NCBI GenBank assembly: GCA_028871345.1
Contig: JAGWNK010000011.1
Location: forward strand, 1-64,000
Length of the DNA stretch: 64,000 bases
Source: Alphaproteobacteria bacterium
Lineage (GTDB): Bacteria > Pseudomonadota > Alphaproteobacteria > Micropepsales > Micropepsaceae
Direction: 5' to 3'
This document shows positions 36,249 through 44,704 of this stretch, in pieces. Positions within the stretch are counted from its first letter, which is position 1. Each line of letters begins with the position of its first letter. The notes under the pieces were generated by a model that saw only the letters and a list, made by a program, of their open reading frames with translations, searched no databases and had not been told where the DNA came from. A program made the translations under genes and the position numbers.

Positions 36249-37658
36249 ATGTCCGCAAGGCGCCGGTCCGCCTTCTGGTCGCCGGCGCAGGCGGCGGCCT
36301 CGCTCGTTCAGCTGGCTTACGTCGAGCGTGCGCTGGCGCACATCCTGGCCGGCTGGGCCGTCAAGATGCCGGCGTTCGACGCCAAGCTCGTCTTCGCCGC
36401 GCAGATGCATCGCGCGATGGAGCGGGCCAGCCTGCTGCGCAGCCGGGTCAACGGCCTTTGCCATGCCACGGCGAGCGAAGCCACCGTGCCCGCCGGCTGG
36501 CGCACGCTGTTGTCGCAGGTGGATCGCGCGCCGGCGCCGTCCCTGCTCGTGGCGGCGGTATATCGGTGGCTCTATCCGCAACTGATGGCGCTCTACGAGG
36601 CGCACGGGCGCGAAACCGATCCCGACGGCGACCGCCCGTCGGTCGATCTCATCCGCACTTTTCTGCCGTCGCTGGAAAGCGAGCGGCGGCAGGGGCTCGC
36701 CTTGTCGGCGAAGCGCGGCGACCGGGCATGGCTTCACACGATCGAGGAGCTGTGGAACATGCGGCAGTCGGGCGATCCGCTGTCGCTGGAGAGCGCGCTG
36801 TGGGGGCCGCTCGACCGCGTTCCGGCGGCGACGCGCCCGGCGGGAGCGCGCTTCTGCCCCCAAGGTTCGCTCGGTTTGCTGCCGGTGGATCCGGTGCACG
36901 ATCCGCGCGATGTCGGCATGTTCCTGCACAAGGAGCTCGACGAGGAATACACCACCCTCGAGCTCATGGCGCGCAATTCCTACGAACATCCCGACATGGC
37001 TTGGGCGTTCCACCGCGACATGGCGCGGCAGGCCTGCGATGAAGCGCGCCATGCCGTGATGATCACGCGCCTGCTGGCAGCGCGTGGCTTCCGCCACGGC
37101 GATTTCGCGTTCACCACATCATCGTATGACGGCCTTTACGCGTTCGAGCCGTGTCCGCCGGGCAGCCGCCGCGAGCTCTTGTGGCGCATGCTGATCCGCC
37201 AGACCTTCATGGAAGGGCTCGCGGTCGACAATCTCGCTTACGAGATCGACCACCGCCGGGCCGTCGGCCAGGGCGATATCGCGGCGGTATTCGATTACAT
37301 CCTGCGCGACGAGGTGTTCCACGCCCAGTCCGGCCTGCGCTGGTCGCGCGAGCTGCTCGCCTGCGATCCGCAATCCGTCCTCGCCGAACGCGAGCAGGCG
37401 ATCGCCTGCTTCACGGCGCGCGCCGAAGCGGCGCGGGAATCCTACGTCATGGCCAATCTCGACGAGGCGATGGGCGAGCTGACCGCCATCCAGGAGGGCC
37501 GGGAGCGCCGTGGCGGGAAGCTGCCGGAACGCCCGCTCAACCGGACGGGACGCCGGCAGGCGGGTTACACCGACGGCGACATCCTTCAGGTCGTGACCTG
37601 GGGCTACGCCCGCGACGATGCGGGGCAGCCTGCGGGACCATCGGCGCCGCCCGGATAG
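36249..37658 (+). CDS. DUF455 ferritin-like diiron protein
   Basis: This 469-residue protein belongs to the DUF455 branch of the ferritin-like superfamily. The diiron carboxylate pattern is complete: ELDEEYTTLELMA (first Glu), ACDEARHAVM (ExxH), RQTFMEGLAVDN (Glu) and LRDEVFHAQSG (ExxH), in a four-helix bundle spanning roughly 235-390. The N-terminal 200 residues are also helical and unassigned. The C-terminus is Pro/Gly-rich. It follows the exported LigA-like protein closely. Whether it is an oxidase, oxygenase or peroxidase cannot be read from the sequence. Confidence 0.82.
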   Translation: MSARRRSAFWSPAQAAASLVQLAYVERALAHILAGWAVKMPAFDAKLVFAAQMHRAMERASLLRSRVNGLCHATASEATVPAGWRTLLSQVDRAPAPSLLVAAVYRWLYPQLMALYEAHGRETDPDGDRPSVDLIRTFLPSLESERRQGLALSAKRGDRAWLHTIEELWNMRQSGDPLSLESALWGPLDRVPAATRPAGARFCPQGSLGLLPVDPVHDPRDVGMFLHKELDEEYTTLELMARNSYEHPDMAWAFHRDMARQACDEARHAVMITRLLAARGFRHGDFAFTTSSYDGLYAFEPCPPGSRRELLWRMLIRQTFMEGLAVDNLAYEIDHRRAVGQGDIAAVFDYILRDEVFHAQSGLRWSRELLACDPQSVLAEREQAIACFTARAEAARESYVMANLDEAMGELTAIQEGRERRGGKLPERPLNRTGRRQAGYTDGDILQVVTWGYARDDAGQPAGPSAPPG

Positions 37659-37900
37659 GCGCTGCGCCCGTCAGGATCGGGCCCGGCGGCGCGCCGACCT
37701 GGTAGATCACGACCGCCGCGCGCCCGCGACGGCCGCTCCGCAGGGAGTTTCCCAGCCCCGACAAAAGGATGGCTTCGGCTGCGACAATTTCGCGGATTGG
37801 ACGAAAAACCGGCTGGTAGCATCGGACTGGCCAGCACTGGTGCTAGCGCGCACTGCGCTCGCGCTCAGAATTGCGCCGGGATGGCCGTGGGGGCGGGCGA

Positions 37901-38878
37901 ATGTCGCGACATCGCTGGATGGGACTGGCCGTGGCGCTCGGGCTCGGCTTCGCCATGCCGGCGATCGCCGAGGCGCCGCAGGCGGAGTCCCCCGCCAGCT
38001 ACAGCGAGCACGGCGCCGACACCTGCCTGCAATGCCACAACGAGGCGCCGGCGACCGACATTCTCAAGACGGCGCACAACGTGAAGGGCGGGCCGTTCGC
38101 GCAACATGGCTGCGAGGCCTGCCACGGTCCCAGTGCGGCGCACGTCGCGGGCTTCGCCGCCGGCAAACTCATGCCGCCCAACACGGTGTTCGACGGAGCC
38201 GACGCGTCGCCGGTGGCGCAGCGCAACCAGGCCTGCCTCAATTGCCACCAGGACAAGCGCATGACATGGCAAGGCGGCCAGCCGGCAAACTGGTGGGACG
38301 ACCGCCGGCATGCGAGCCCGCATCACGACGCGGGCCTCGCCTGCGTCAGCTGCCACACCCTGCACGCCGCCAGGGATGCGGTCCGGGTACGGACGACGCA
38401 GGCCGAAAAATGCTTCGCCTGTCATGCCGACCAGAAGACCGAAAGCGCTCGGCGATCGCATCATCCGATCCGCAGCGCCAGGGTCGTCTGCAGCGACTGC
38501 CACGACCCGCACGGTTCGGATGGCCCGGCCCTGTTGAAGAAAGCCACGGTCAACGCGACCTGCACCGGTTGCCATGCCGACAAGCGCCGCGCCAGCGTGT
38601 CGGAGCATCCCCCGGTCCGCCAGAGCTGCCTGAACTGCCACGTGCCGCACGGCTCCGACGGCCCGTTCCTCCTCAAGACCCGCACGGTCGAGGCGACCTG
38701 CTACGCCTGCCACGCCGGCAAGCGCGATTCGATGCCTGGCGGGCACCACCAGGGCGGCGGCAATTGCCTGGACTGCCACGCCCCGCACGGCTCCGGCGAG
38801 ATCTGCCTGTTGAAGGGCGGCCGCTCCTCCACCTGCGCCAACTGCCACAGCACGATTCCGGCGAAGTGCGACTTGTGA
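37901..38878 (+). CDS. Exported multihaem c-type cytochrome (11 CxxCH, DmsE-like)
   Basis: This 325-residue periplasmic cytochrome has a signal peptide (MSRHRWMGLAVALGLGFAMPAIA) and eleven CxxCH haem-binding motifs by my count. The first is CLQCHNEAP and the last CANCHSTIP. Several are followed by PHGSDGP repeats (CSDCHDPHGSDGP, CLNCHVPHGSDGP, CLDCHAPHGSGE), the doublet pattern of the DmsE/MtrA cytochrome c3-like group. MtrA/DmsE are decahaem. No MtrB porin or reductase gene is adjacent. ATG 37901 has GGGGGCGGGCG upstream. It probably passes electrons in the periplasm; partners are unknown. Confidence 0.88.
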   Translation: MSRHRWMGLAVALGLGFAMPAIAEAPQAESPASYSEHGADTCLQCHNEAPATDILKTAHNVKGGPFAQHGCEACHGPSAAHVAGFAAGKLMPPNTVFDGADASPVAQRNQACLNCHQDKRMTWQGGQPANWWDDRRHASPHHDAGLACVSCHTLHAARDAVRVRTTQAEKCFACHADQKTESARRSHHPIRSARVVCSDCHDPHGSDGPALLKKATVNATCTGCHADKRRASVSEHPPVRQSCLNCHVPHGSDGPFLLKTRTVEATCYACHAGKRDSMPGGHHQGGGNCLDCHAPHGSGEICLLKGGRSSTCANCHSTIPAKCDL

Positions 38879-38911
38879 CGGGCAAAGCCGCACCGTTTCG
38901 CGCAGCGCGGT

Positions 38912-40861
38912 TCAATTGGGCGGGTTGTTCGCCTCCAGGAACTTGAGCGTGGCCTCGAGCATCTGCAGGCGGGTTTCGCTCTTGGAAAGCCAGTGATCTT
39001 CCCCGCTCAGCTTGACGAATTCGTAGGGCTTCCTTGCGTCCTTCAGCGCGTCGGCCATGTCGTCGCTCTGGTCGAACGGCACCACGGTGTCGTCGCGCCC
39101 GTGAATGAGCAGGATCGGGATCGACACTTTGTCGACGTGCTTGATTGGCGATATGGCGTCGAGCTTGGAGTCGCCTGAATCGCTGACGCCCAGGAACCGG
39201 TCCCAGAAGCGCTGGTTGCGATCCTCGGTGTTGCGCGGCCACTGCCAGTAGCGCAGCAGCCCCCGGATGTCGGAAATCCCTGCGATGGACACGACGCAAC
39301 GGTAGACGCCCGTATCCAGCGTGGCGCCGGCCAGCGCCGCATAGCCGCCGTAGCTGGCGCCCACGATGCAGACCCGCTTGGGATCGGCCAACCCCTTCGC
39401 GGCCAGCGCGCGCACGCCGTCCGACAGATCGGTCTGCATCTTCTTGCCGAATTCCCCGAAGCCGGCATAGAGCAGGTCCGTGCCGAAGCCGTCGGAGCCG
39501 CGAAACTGGGGCTGCAGCACGGCATAGCCGCGCGATGCCAGGGCCTGGGAGAACCAGTCGAATCCCGGATTGTCGCGCGCGTGCGGGCCGCCATGCGGCA
39601 GCACGATCAAGGGCAGGTTCTTCGCTTCGCGGTTCAGCGGCAGGGTGAGATAGGCGCCGATCTGGCGTCCGTCGGCGGCCTTGTATTCGATCCACTGCTC
39701 CGGGCAGACGTCGACGATGCCGTCATAGGCGCTACCGAGCCGGCCGATTTTGTGCTGCGCCGTGTCCACCACGTAATAGGTGTCGCCATAGGTCTCACCG
39801 AAGACGTGCACCACCACCTTGGACATGTCGTCCGACCACGAAACGAGGTCGATGTCGGTGGCGTTCGGGAAATCCGCCTTGGCGGCGCGCCACACGCCGT
39901 CGGCGCGGGGATCGAAGAACACGTAATCGTCCTTGTCGGTGACGCGCATGCCGCCGATCGCATGGCCCGACCTGGGGTCGGCCATCACGTTGCCGAACCC
40001 GACGCTGGCGCGCTGCCACGGTGCGATGCCGCCGTCTTTGAGCGAGACCTGTTCGTATTTGGTGCTGCCGTCGGGCTGGAGAGCGCTGACGACGAGGGCC
40101 TTTTCGTCCTCGGTCAGCCCTTCGACGTTCGGCGTTTCGATCGGGGCGGCGACGTCCATGACGTCGGTCGAGCCGCCGTCGCGGTAGATCGCCAGCTTCC
40201 AGTGCTGGCTGTTTTCGAAGTAGCTCGATTCCGCCACGATGTTGCCGGCCTGGTCGATGACCCAGTCCTCGGCATGGGTGTCGCGGTCGCTCGAAACCAT
40301 GCGCGTGGTGTTGCTGGTAAGGTCGATGCGGAACAGGGCGAGATACCCCGCCTCTCCGGGAAAATAGATGCCGCGCACGAAGACGACGGTGTGGCCGTCG
40401 ATGATGCGCGGCTCCGGGGGGCCGGCGACGACGTTCATCGCCTCCTGGTCGTGCTTTCCCCCGACGTCTTGCAGCAGGGCATGCTGGGCTTTGGTCTGCA
40501 CGTCGTAGGACTGCGCGAGGGCCCATTCCTGGCGGTGGCCCGAGAGGCCGAATGGCCGCGCCGTCACCGAGGTGGTGATGAGAAGGGTGTGGTTGTCCGC
40601 CCAGCGCAGGTCGCGCAGCTTGGTGTCGCTGACATTGATCATACCCAGCACCTGGTTGGTGGTGAGCGACTGGGCCACCACCACGCGCCTGGTCGTCGTG
40701 CCTCGGACATAGGCGATGGCATTGCCGTCCGGCGACACCCTGACATCGGTGAGCGAGGGAAGCCGTCCGTAGGCTTCCAGAGGTGCCGTCACAACGGCGA
40801 CAGCCGCACCTGCGCACGTCACCAGCGCGGCCAAAGCCGCGACGAGAATTTTCCTGAACAT
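38912..40861 (-). CDS. Exported S9 family prolyl-oligopeptidase-like peptidase
   Basis: This 649-residue serine peptidase has a signal peptide (MFRKILVAALAALVTCAGAAVA). An N-terminal beta-propeller region comes next (LPSLTDVRVSPDGNAIAYVRG, FEN..HWKLAIY and similar blades). The C-terminal catalytic domain has VLPHGGPHARDN, the nucleophile elbow VGASYGGYAALA near residue 485, an Asp in IHGRDDTVVP and a His in SGEDHWLSK. ATG 40861 follows a run of AAAAGGGGCGGGG. It converges on the cytochrome gene. Confidence 0.9.
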   Translation of the reverse strand: MFRKILVAALAALVTCAGAAVAVVTAPLEAYGRLPSLTDVRVSPDGNAIAYVRGTTTRRVVVAQSLTTNQVLGMINVSDTKLRDLRWADNHTLLITTSVTARPFGLSGHRQEWALAQSYDVQTKAQHALLQDVGGKHDQEAMNVVAGPPEPRIIDGHTVVFVRGIYFPGEAGYLALFRIDLTSNTTRMVSSDRDTHAEDWVIDQAGNIVAESSYFENSQHWKLAIYRDGGSTDVMDVAAPIETPNVEGLTEDEKALVVSALQPDGSTKYEQVSLKDGGIAPWQRASVGFGNVMADPRSGHAIGGMRVTDKDDYVFFDPRADGVWRAAKADFPNATDIDLVSWSDDMSKVVVHVFGETYGDTYYVVDTAQHKIGRLGSAYDGIVDVCPEQWIEYKAADGRQIGAYLTLPLNREAKNLPLIVLPHGGPHARDNPGFDWFSQALASRGYAVLQPQFRGSDGFGTDLLYAGFGEFGKKMQTDLSDGVRALAAKGLADPKRVCIVGASYGGYAALAGATLDTGVYRCVVSIAGISDIRGLLRYWQWPRNTEDRNQRFWDRFLGVSDSGDSKLDAISPIKHVDKVSIPILLIHGRDDTVVPFDQSDDMADALKDARKPYEFVKLSGEDHWLSKSETRLQMLEATLKFLEANNPPN

Positions 40862-41260
40862 CCCCCCGCCCCTTTTCAGAAGCCGGCCCGTATTCAACCC
40901 TCAAGAGAACAGTACCACAACCGGAAAGCCCCGGAGAATGCGGTGCGATCCATGGGACAAAATGCGCGATTGCCTCGCCGCGACGAAGCGGAATGGGGGA
41001 GCCAGATTGCAGAGCAATTCTAATGATGTACCAGGACCATCTGTTCCAGACCTGAAATCCTGCTGGTCACGGATTGTCTGGAGCGGCTCAAATGAAGCGA
41101 GACACAGGTTGTTGCTGTTCCCAGCGCCGATGCTGTCGCCCCGCCCCCCGCCGCCATTATTGCGAAGCCTATATCGACTGTTCGCATACTCTGCCCATGG
41201 CGTCGAATTACTATTCTGGTGAAGCAGCGGAAAAATGCCGGCCAGGAAACGTTGACACAT
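40862..41260. other. 399-base intergenic stretch, nothing recognised
   Basis: The sequence between the S9 peptidase start and the end of the CsgG-like gene has open frames on both strands, but none has a ribosome site or recognisable protein. Its GC content is visibly lower than the flanking genes. I see no convincing terminator or palindrome. The peptidase promoter must lie in its left part. Confidence 0.35.
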
Positions 41261-42229
41261 TCATTTTGCGAGCGAGATCAGCTTGGACGACACCCAACCC
41301 TTGTCGCCGATCTCGTCGGTGACTTCCCACCACACGCCGTCCTTTTGGCCAGTGGGATAGAGCATCATGCCTGCAGGCAGACCCCGCTCCACTTTGCTGT
41401 TGACGGAGGGGCCAGCGAAGAGATGGCCCTCGCGCGCCATGGTTACGGCCTGTTGCTTGTTCGCGGTCGACGCGTTGCTTGATACTCCACCGAGCTGCGT
41501 GACGAGCTTGGTATAGGCATCGAGATAGGCGAGCGTGACGACTTGGCCGATTTCGGTGCTCTCATAACTGCCGGCGCCCATCGCGCCAAACCCGCCACCC
41601 GCGACAACGCCGCCGGCCGCGCCCCATCCGATATCCGTCTTGGTCGCATGGCCCTCATCCATCGCGACCTGCTCCGACGAGCGGACGTCGGTGACGGTGA
41701 GGGTTACATCGGCGGTGCGGTCCGTGAGCTTTATGCCGCTTATGAGCGCGCCACCGACGCCGGGAACCAGCGCACCGGCCAGTGCAAAGAGCGAGCTGCC
41801 GCCGGCATTTGCGTTCTTGGAGACGATATCCGGCACTATCACGTAATCAGCAGCCTTCATCTGGCCTTTGCCCATGTTGGAGCCGCCGCGAAGCTGGCCT
41901 GCACTGGCGAGGTCGCGCTCTTGCTCGACGGCGGAGAATCCCTTGCCGCGATCGAGAAGGGTGAAGCAACCGGAGCGCATCACGAAGATCTTGATGAGCG
42001 CTTCCGGGGATTCGAGACCGAGACCGGTCCACCACTTGTTTTCCGGTTCATATATCGCCGCAGTCCCGATCTTGTGCGCGCAAGTCGGTATTTGCGCCTC
42101 TTTCTTCTGCACCTGATCGTGAGCGCTACCGTTGCTGGCATTATGGATTTCCTGCTGCACCTGCGCGCAGCCGGTCGATACGAGCACAACGGCTAACGCC
42201 GCCGTGCTCAAGAAGTGAGCCATCCGCAT
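41261..42229 (-). CDS. CsgG-like lipoprotein with C-terminal SH3 domain
   Basis: This 322-residue lipoprotein has a lipobox (VVLVSTGC, lipidated Cys near residue 21). A CsgG-type domain is indicated by SPEALIKIFVMRSGCFTLLDRG, MKAADYVIVPDIV, a Gly/Ala-rich hydrophobic stretch (FALAGALVPGVGGALISG), RTADVTLTVTDVRSSEQVAMDEGHA and GQVVTLAYLDAYTKLV. It ends in a bacterial SH3-like module (VERGLPAGMMLYPTGQ, VWWEVTDEIGDKGWVSSKLI). The GAGYES-type loop is Gly-rich as in pore proteins. No curli genes are adjacent. ATG 42229 is chosen over a longer frame to 42319. Confidence 0.75.
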   Translation of the reverse strand: MRMAHFLSTAALAVVLVSTGCAQVQQEIHNASNGSAHDQVQKKEAQIPTCAHKIGTAAIYEPENKWWTGLGLESPEALIKIFVMRSGCFTLLDRGKGFSAVEQERDLASAGQLRGGSNMGKGQMKAADYVIVPDIVSKNANAGGSSLFALAGALVPGVGGALISGIKLTDRTADVTLTVTDVRSSEQVAMDEGHATKTDIGWGAAGGVVAGGGFGAMGAGSYESTEIGQVVTLAYLDAYTKLVTQLGGVSSNASTANKQQAVTMAREGHLFAGPSVNSKVERGLPAGMMLYPTGQKDGVWWEVTDEIGDKGWVSSKLISLAK

Positions 42230-42634
42230 GAAGTGCCCCCACAATTTGCCCCAGCCTGAAATGTGGGCAGAGCGCGAAGTGCGCTTGGGTAGTGCAACAA
42301 AATGACGTCGCTGCCGCAATGAGAATAGAAATGAAGTTCAATGAATATTAGTGAATTGCCACAGTCCCGCCGTTACAAAATCTGTTGCTCTGCAGTGTCA
42401 TTGCTCAACTCACTCGCATTCGCGAAATCGCGGCGAAGGATCGCGCCCCCTTGATGGCGCCTGCGCGCCTTCCCATCTCCCTTCGGTCGCGTCTGCGAAA
42501 GGAGCCCTGAAAGGATCACCACCGATTTTCCCGCCCTGTCTCCCGCTCCGCCGACAGGGGGGAGGGGGGTGGGGTGTTGGTGCAGATTCGAGAAATCAAT
42601 GATCAACCGGAAGGAGTCGCAGGCGTTGCACCGT
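42230..42634. other. 405-base intergenic stretch with GC-rich palindromic element
   Basis: I see no supported gene. The right half (about 42440-42585) resembles the other intergenic elements of this window: C-rich blocks, a CCTGTC/GACAGG inverted repeat around 42538-42562 and a run of G. Its position beyond the 3' end of the tyrosine operon is consistent with a dispersed repetitive element. The left half, upstream of the CsgG-like gene, is AT-richer and should hold that gene's promoter. Confidence 0.4.
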
Positions 42635-43087
42635 CTATATCTTGTCGTCCATCAGCCGCACCTGGCGGGCGAGCTTGATGAGCAGGCGGTCGAGCGCCTT
42701 GCGTTCCTCGGCGGTGAGGACCGAGAGGAACTCGGCTTCGAGGCTGAGCGCCAGCGGCGCGATCTCCTCGTAGATGCGCCGCCCCGCGCGGGTGAGAGCC
42801 AGTCGCGACACGCGCCCGTCGACGTCGTCGTCGCTGCGCGCCACGCGCCCGGCCGCCACCAGCGAAGCCACGGCGCGGCTGACCTGCACCTTGTCCATCG
42901 CCGTGCGCGCGGCGACGTCAGTGGCGGAAAGCCCGGAGGATTCGCCCAGCACCGCCGTCACCCGCCATTCGGGGATGGTGAGGCCGAAGCGTTCCGAATA
43001 TTGCCGCGCGATGGCGTCGGAGAGCCGGTTGGTGAGGACCGAGAGGCGATAGGGGATGAAGCGGTCGAGGACCAGGCTACTCGGCAT
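42635..43087 (-). CDS. MarR family regulator of the tyrosine-degradation operon
   Basis: This 150-residue MarR-type winged-helix repressor contains YRLSVLTNRLSDAIARQYSERFGLTIPEWRV, the recognition region LSATDVAARTAMDKVQVSRAVASL and the wing (DDDVDGRVSRLALT). ATG 43087 overlaps the maiA stop by 11 bases, making it the last gene of the homogentisate operon. A near-perfect 16-base palindrome upstream of hppD is its probable operator. The ligand in comparable systems is a tyrosine-pathway intermediate such as homogentisate. Confidence 0.9.
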   Translation of the reverse strand: MPSSLVLDRFIPYRLSVLTNRLSDAIARQYSERFGLTIPEWRVTAVLGESSGLSATDVAARTAMDKVQVSRAVASLVAAGRVARSDDDVDGRVSRLALTRAGRRIYEEIAPLALSLEAEFLSVLTAEERKALDRLLIKLARQVRLMDDKI

Positions 43088-43715
43088 CGGGCTGGTTCTT
43101 CGGCAGGGCGTCGGCGAAGGCCGGCAGCGCCAAGGCCGTCTCCTCGATGCGCAGCAGCGTGGGGAAGGGCGCCAGGTCGAGCTGGGCGCGCCGCGCATTG
43201 GCGAGCTGGGGGATCAGGAAGATGTCGGCCAGCGTCGGCTTGTCCTTGTGGCAGAAGCGTCCGGTGTCGCTGCTCCCCGCCACGAGGTCTTCGAAGGCCT
43301 CAAGCCCCAGCGCGATCCAGTGGCGTTGCCAGTCCGCGACGGCTTCTTCGTTCTGGCCCATCCGGTCGCGCAGATAGCGCAGCACCCGCAGGTTGCCGAG
43401 CGGGTGGATGTCGCAGGCGACGATGTCGGCCAGCTGGCGCACGCGGGCGCGTTCGGCGGCTCTCGCGGGAAGCAGCGGCGGCTCGGGCACGATCTCGTCG
43501 AGGTATTCCGCGATGGCGAGCGACTGGCCGAAGCTGCGTCCGTCGTGCTCGAGCGTCGGCACCAGGCCCTGCGGATTGATGCCGCGATAAGGCGCCGAGC
43601 CCTGCTCGTTCTTGCGGAGGTGGACGAAGACCTGCTCCGGCTTCAGGCCCTTCAGGTTGAGCGCGATGCGCACGCGAAAGGCGGCCGAGGATCGGAAGTA
43701 GGTGTAGAGCTTCAT
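43077..43715 (-). CDS. maiA: Maleylacetoacetate isomerase
   Basis: This zeta-class GST-fold enzyme (212 residues) isomerises maleylacetoacetate to fumarylacetoacetate. The N-terminal thioredoxin-like domain begins LYTYFRSSAAFRVRIALNLKG, where the SS..R...AL pattern is the family's glutathione site, followed by NPQGLVPTLEHDG and QSLAIAEYLDE. The C-terminal domain has CDIHPLGNLRVLRYL and FCHKDKPTLADIFLIPQL. The start overlaps the fahA stop as ATGA. Confidence 0.94.
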   Translation of the reverse strand: MKLYTYFRSSAAFRVRIALNLKGLKPEQVFVHLRKNEQGSAPYRGINPQGLVPTLEHDGRSFGQSLAIAEYLDEIVPEPPLLPARAAERARVRQLADIVACDIHPLGNLRVLRYLRDRMGQNEEAVADWQRHWIALGLEAFEDLVAGSSDTGRFCHKDKPTLADIFLIPQLANARRAQLDLAPFPTLLRIEETALALPAFADALPKNQPDAE

Positions 43716-44704
43716 GGCGCTGATCCCCGATACGGCGCCACGCGCTGGTCGATGGCGCCGAAGATGGAGCGGCCGTCGTGGTCGAACATCTCCAGGCGCA
43801 CTCTATCACCGAAGCGCAGGAAGGGCGTGCGCGCCTCGCCGTGCTCGATCTGCTCCAGCATGCGCTGCTCGGCGATGCAGCAGGATCCCCCGCTCCTGTC
43901 GGCGTTGGAGACCGTGCCCGAGCCGATGACGGTGCCGGCGCCGAGGAAGCGGGTGCGCGCCGCGTGGGCGATCAGCTCGGCGAAGGAAAAGGTCATGTCG
44001 ATGCCGGCGTTGGGTGCTCCGAAATGCTGGCCGTTGAGCGTCACCGTCAGGGGCAGGTGCACCTTGGTCTCCCGCCACGCCTCGCCCAGCTCGTCCGGCG
44101 TCACCGCCACCGGCGAGAACGAAGTCGCGGGCTTGGACTGGAAGAAGCCGAAGCCCTTGGCGAGCTCGGCGGGGATCAGGTTGCGCAGGCTGACGTCGTT
44201 GACCAGCATCAGGAGCTTGATGTGGCGGCCGGCCCGGCTGGGTGAGACCGCCATCGGCACGTCGTCGGTGATCGCCGCCAACTCGCCCTCGAAGTCGATG
44301 CCGAAGGCCTCGTCCTGGGCGAGGATCGCTTCGGTGGGTCCGGCGAAGGCGTCTGAGCCGCCCTGGTACATCAGCGGGTCGGTCCAGAACGAGGGCGGCA
44401 TGGTGGCGCCGCGCGCCTTGCGCACCAGCTCCACATGGGTGACATAGGCCGAGCCGTCCGCCCACTGATAGGCCCGCGGCAGGGGGGAGGCGCACTGCGC
44501 CGCCTCGAACGGCATCGTCTCCGCCGCCGCTTGTTCATTCAGGCGCCGGTAGACGGCGAGGAGCTGCGGCTCGGTCTCCTGCCAGCGGTCGAGCGCCGAT
44601 TGCATCGTGGCCGCGATCCGGGGCACCGCCACGCAACGCGTCAGATTGCGCGACACCACCGCCAGCTGGCCGTCGCGGCCCGACTTCAGTGAGGCGAGCT
44701 TCAT
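43712..44704 (-). CDS. fahA: Fumarylacetoacetase
   Basis: This 330-residue enzyme hydrolyses fumarylacetoacetate to fumarate and acetoacetate, the last step of tyrosine breakdown. It shows the two-domain bacterial FAH layout, with the metal-site motifs FGIDFEGELAAITDDVPM and MLVNDVSLRNLIPAELAKGFGFFQSKPATSFSPV and the late FLGAGTVIGSGTVSNAD. The start is immediately after the hmgA stop. The short form (about 330 residues, versus about 420 in mammals) is usual in bacteria. Confidence 0.93.
   Translation of the reverse strand: MKLASLKSGRDGQLAVVSRNLTRCVAVPRIAATMQSALDRWQETEPQLLAVYRRLNEQAAAETMPFEAAQCASPLPRAYQWADGSAYVTHVELVRKARGATMPPSFWTDPLMYQGGSDAFAGPTEAILAQDEAFGIDFEGELAAITDDVPMAVSPSRAGRHIKLLMLVNDVSLRNLIPAELAKGFGFFQSKPATSFSPVAVTPDELGEAWRETKVHLPLTVTLNGQHFGAPNAGIDMTFSFAELIAHAARTRFLGAGTVIGSGTVSNADRSGGSCCIAEQRMLEQIEHGEARTPFLRFGDRVRLEMFDHDGRSIFGAIDQRVAPYRGSAP

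Noticed and set aside
37618-38946. Long open frame overlapping the multihaem cytochrome in another frame
   Set aside because: The cytochrome frame carries eleven CxxCH motifs and a signal peptide. The overlapping frame is Arg/Pro-rich with no domain.
40901-41260. 119-codon minus-strand frame in the gap before the S9 peptidase
   Set aside because: No ribosome site, no domain, and a composition unlike the neighbouring genes.
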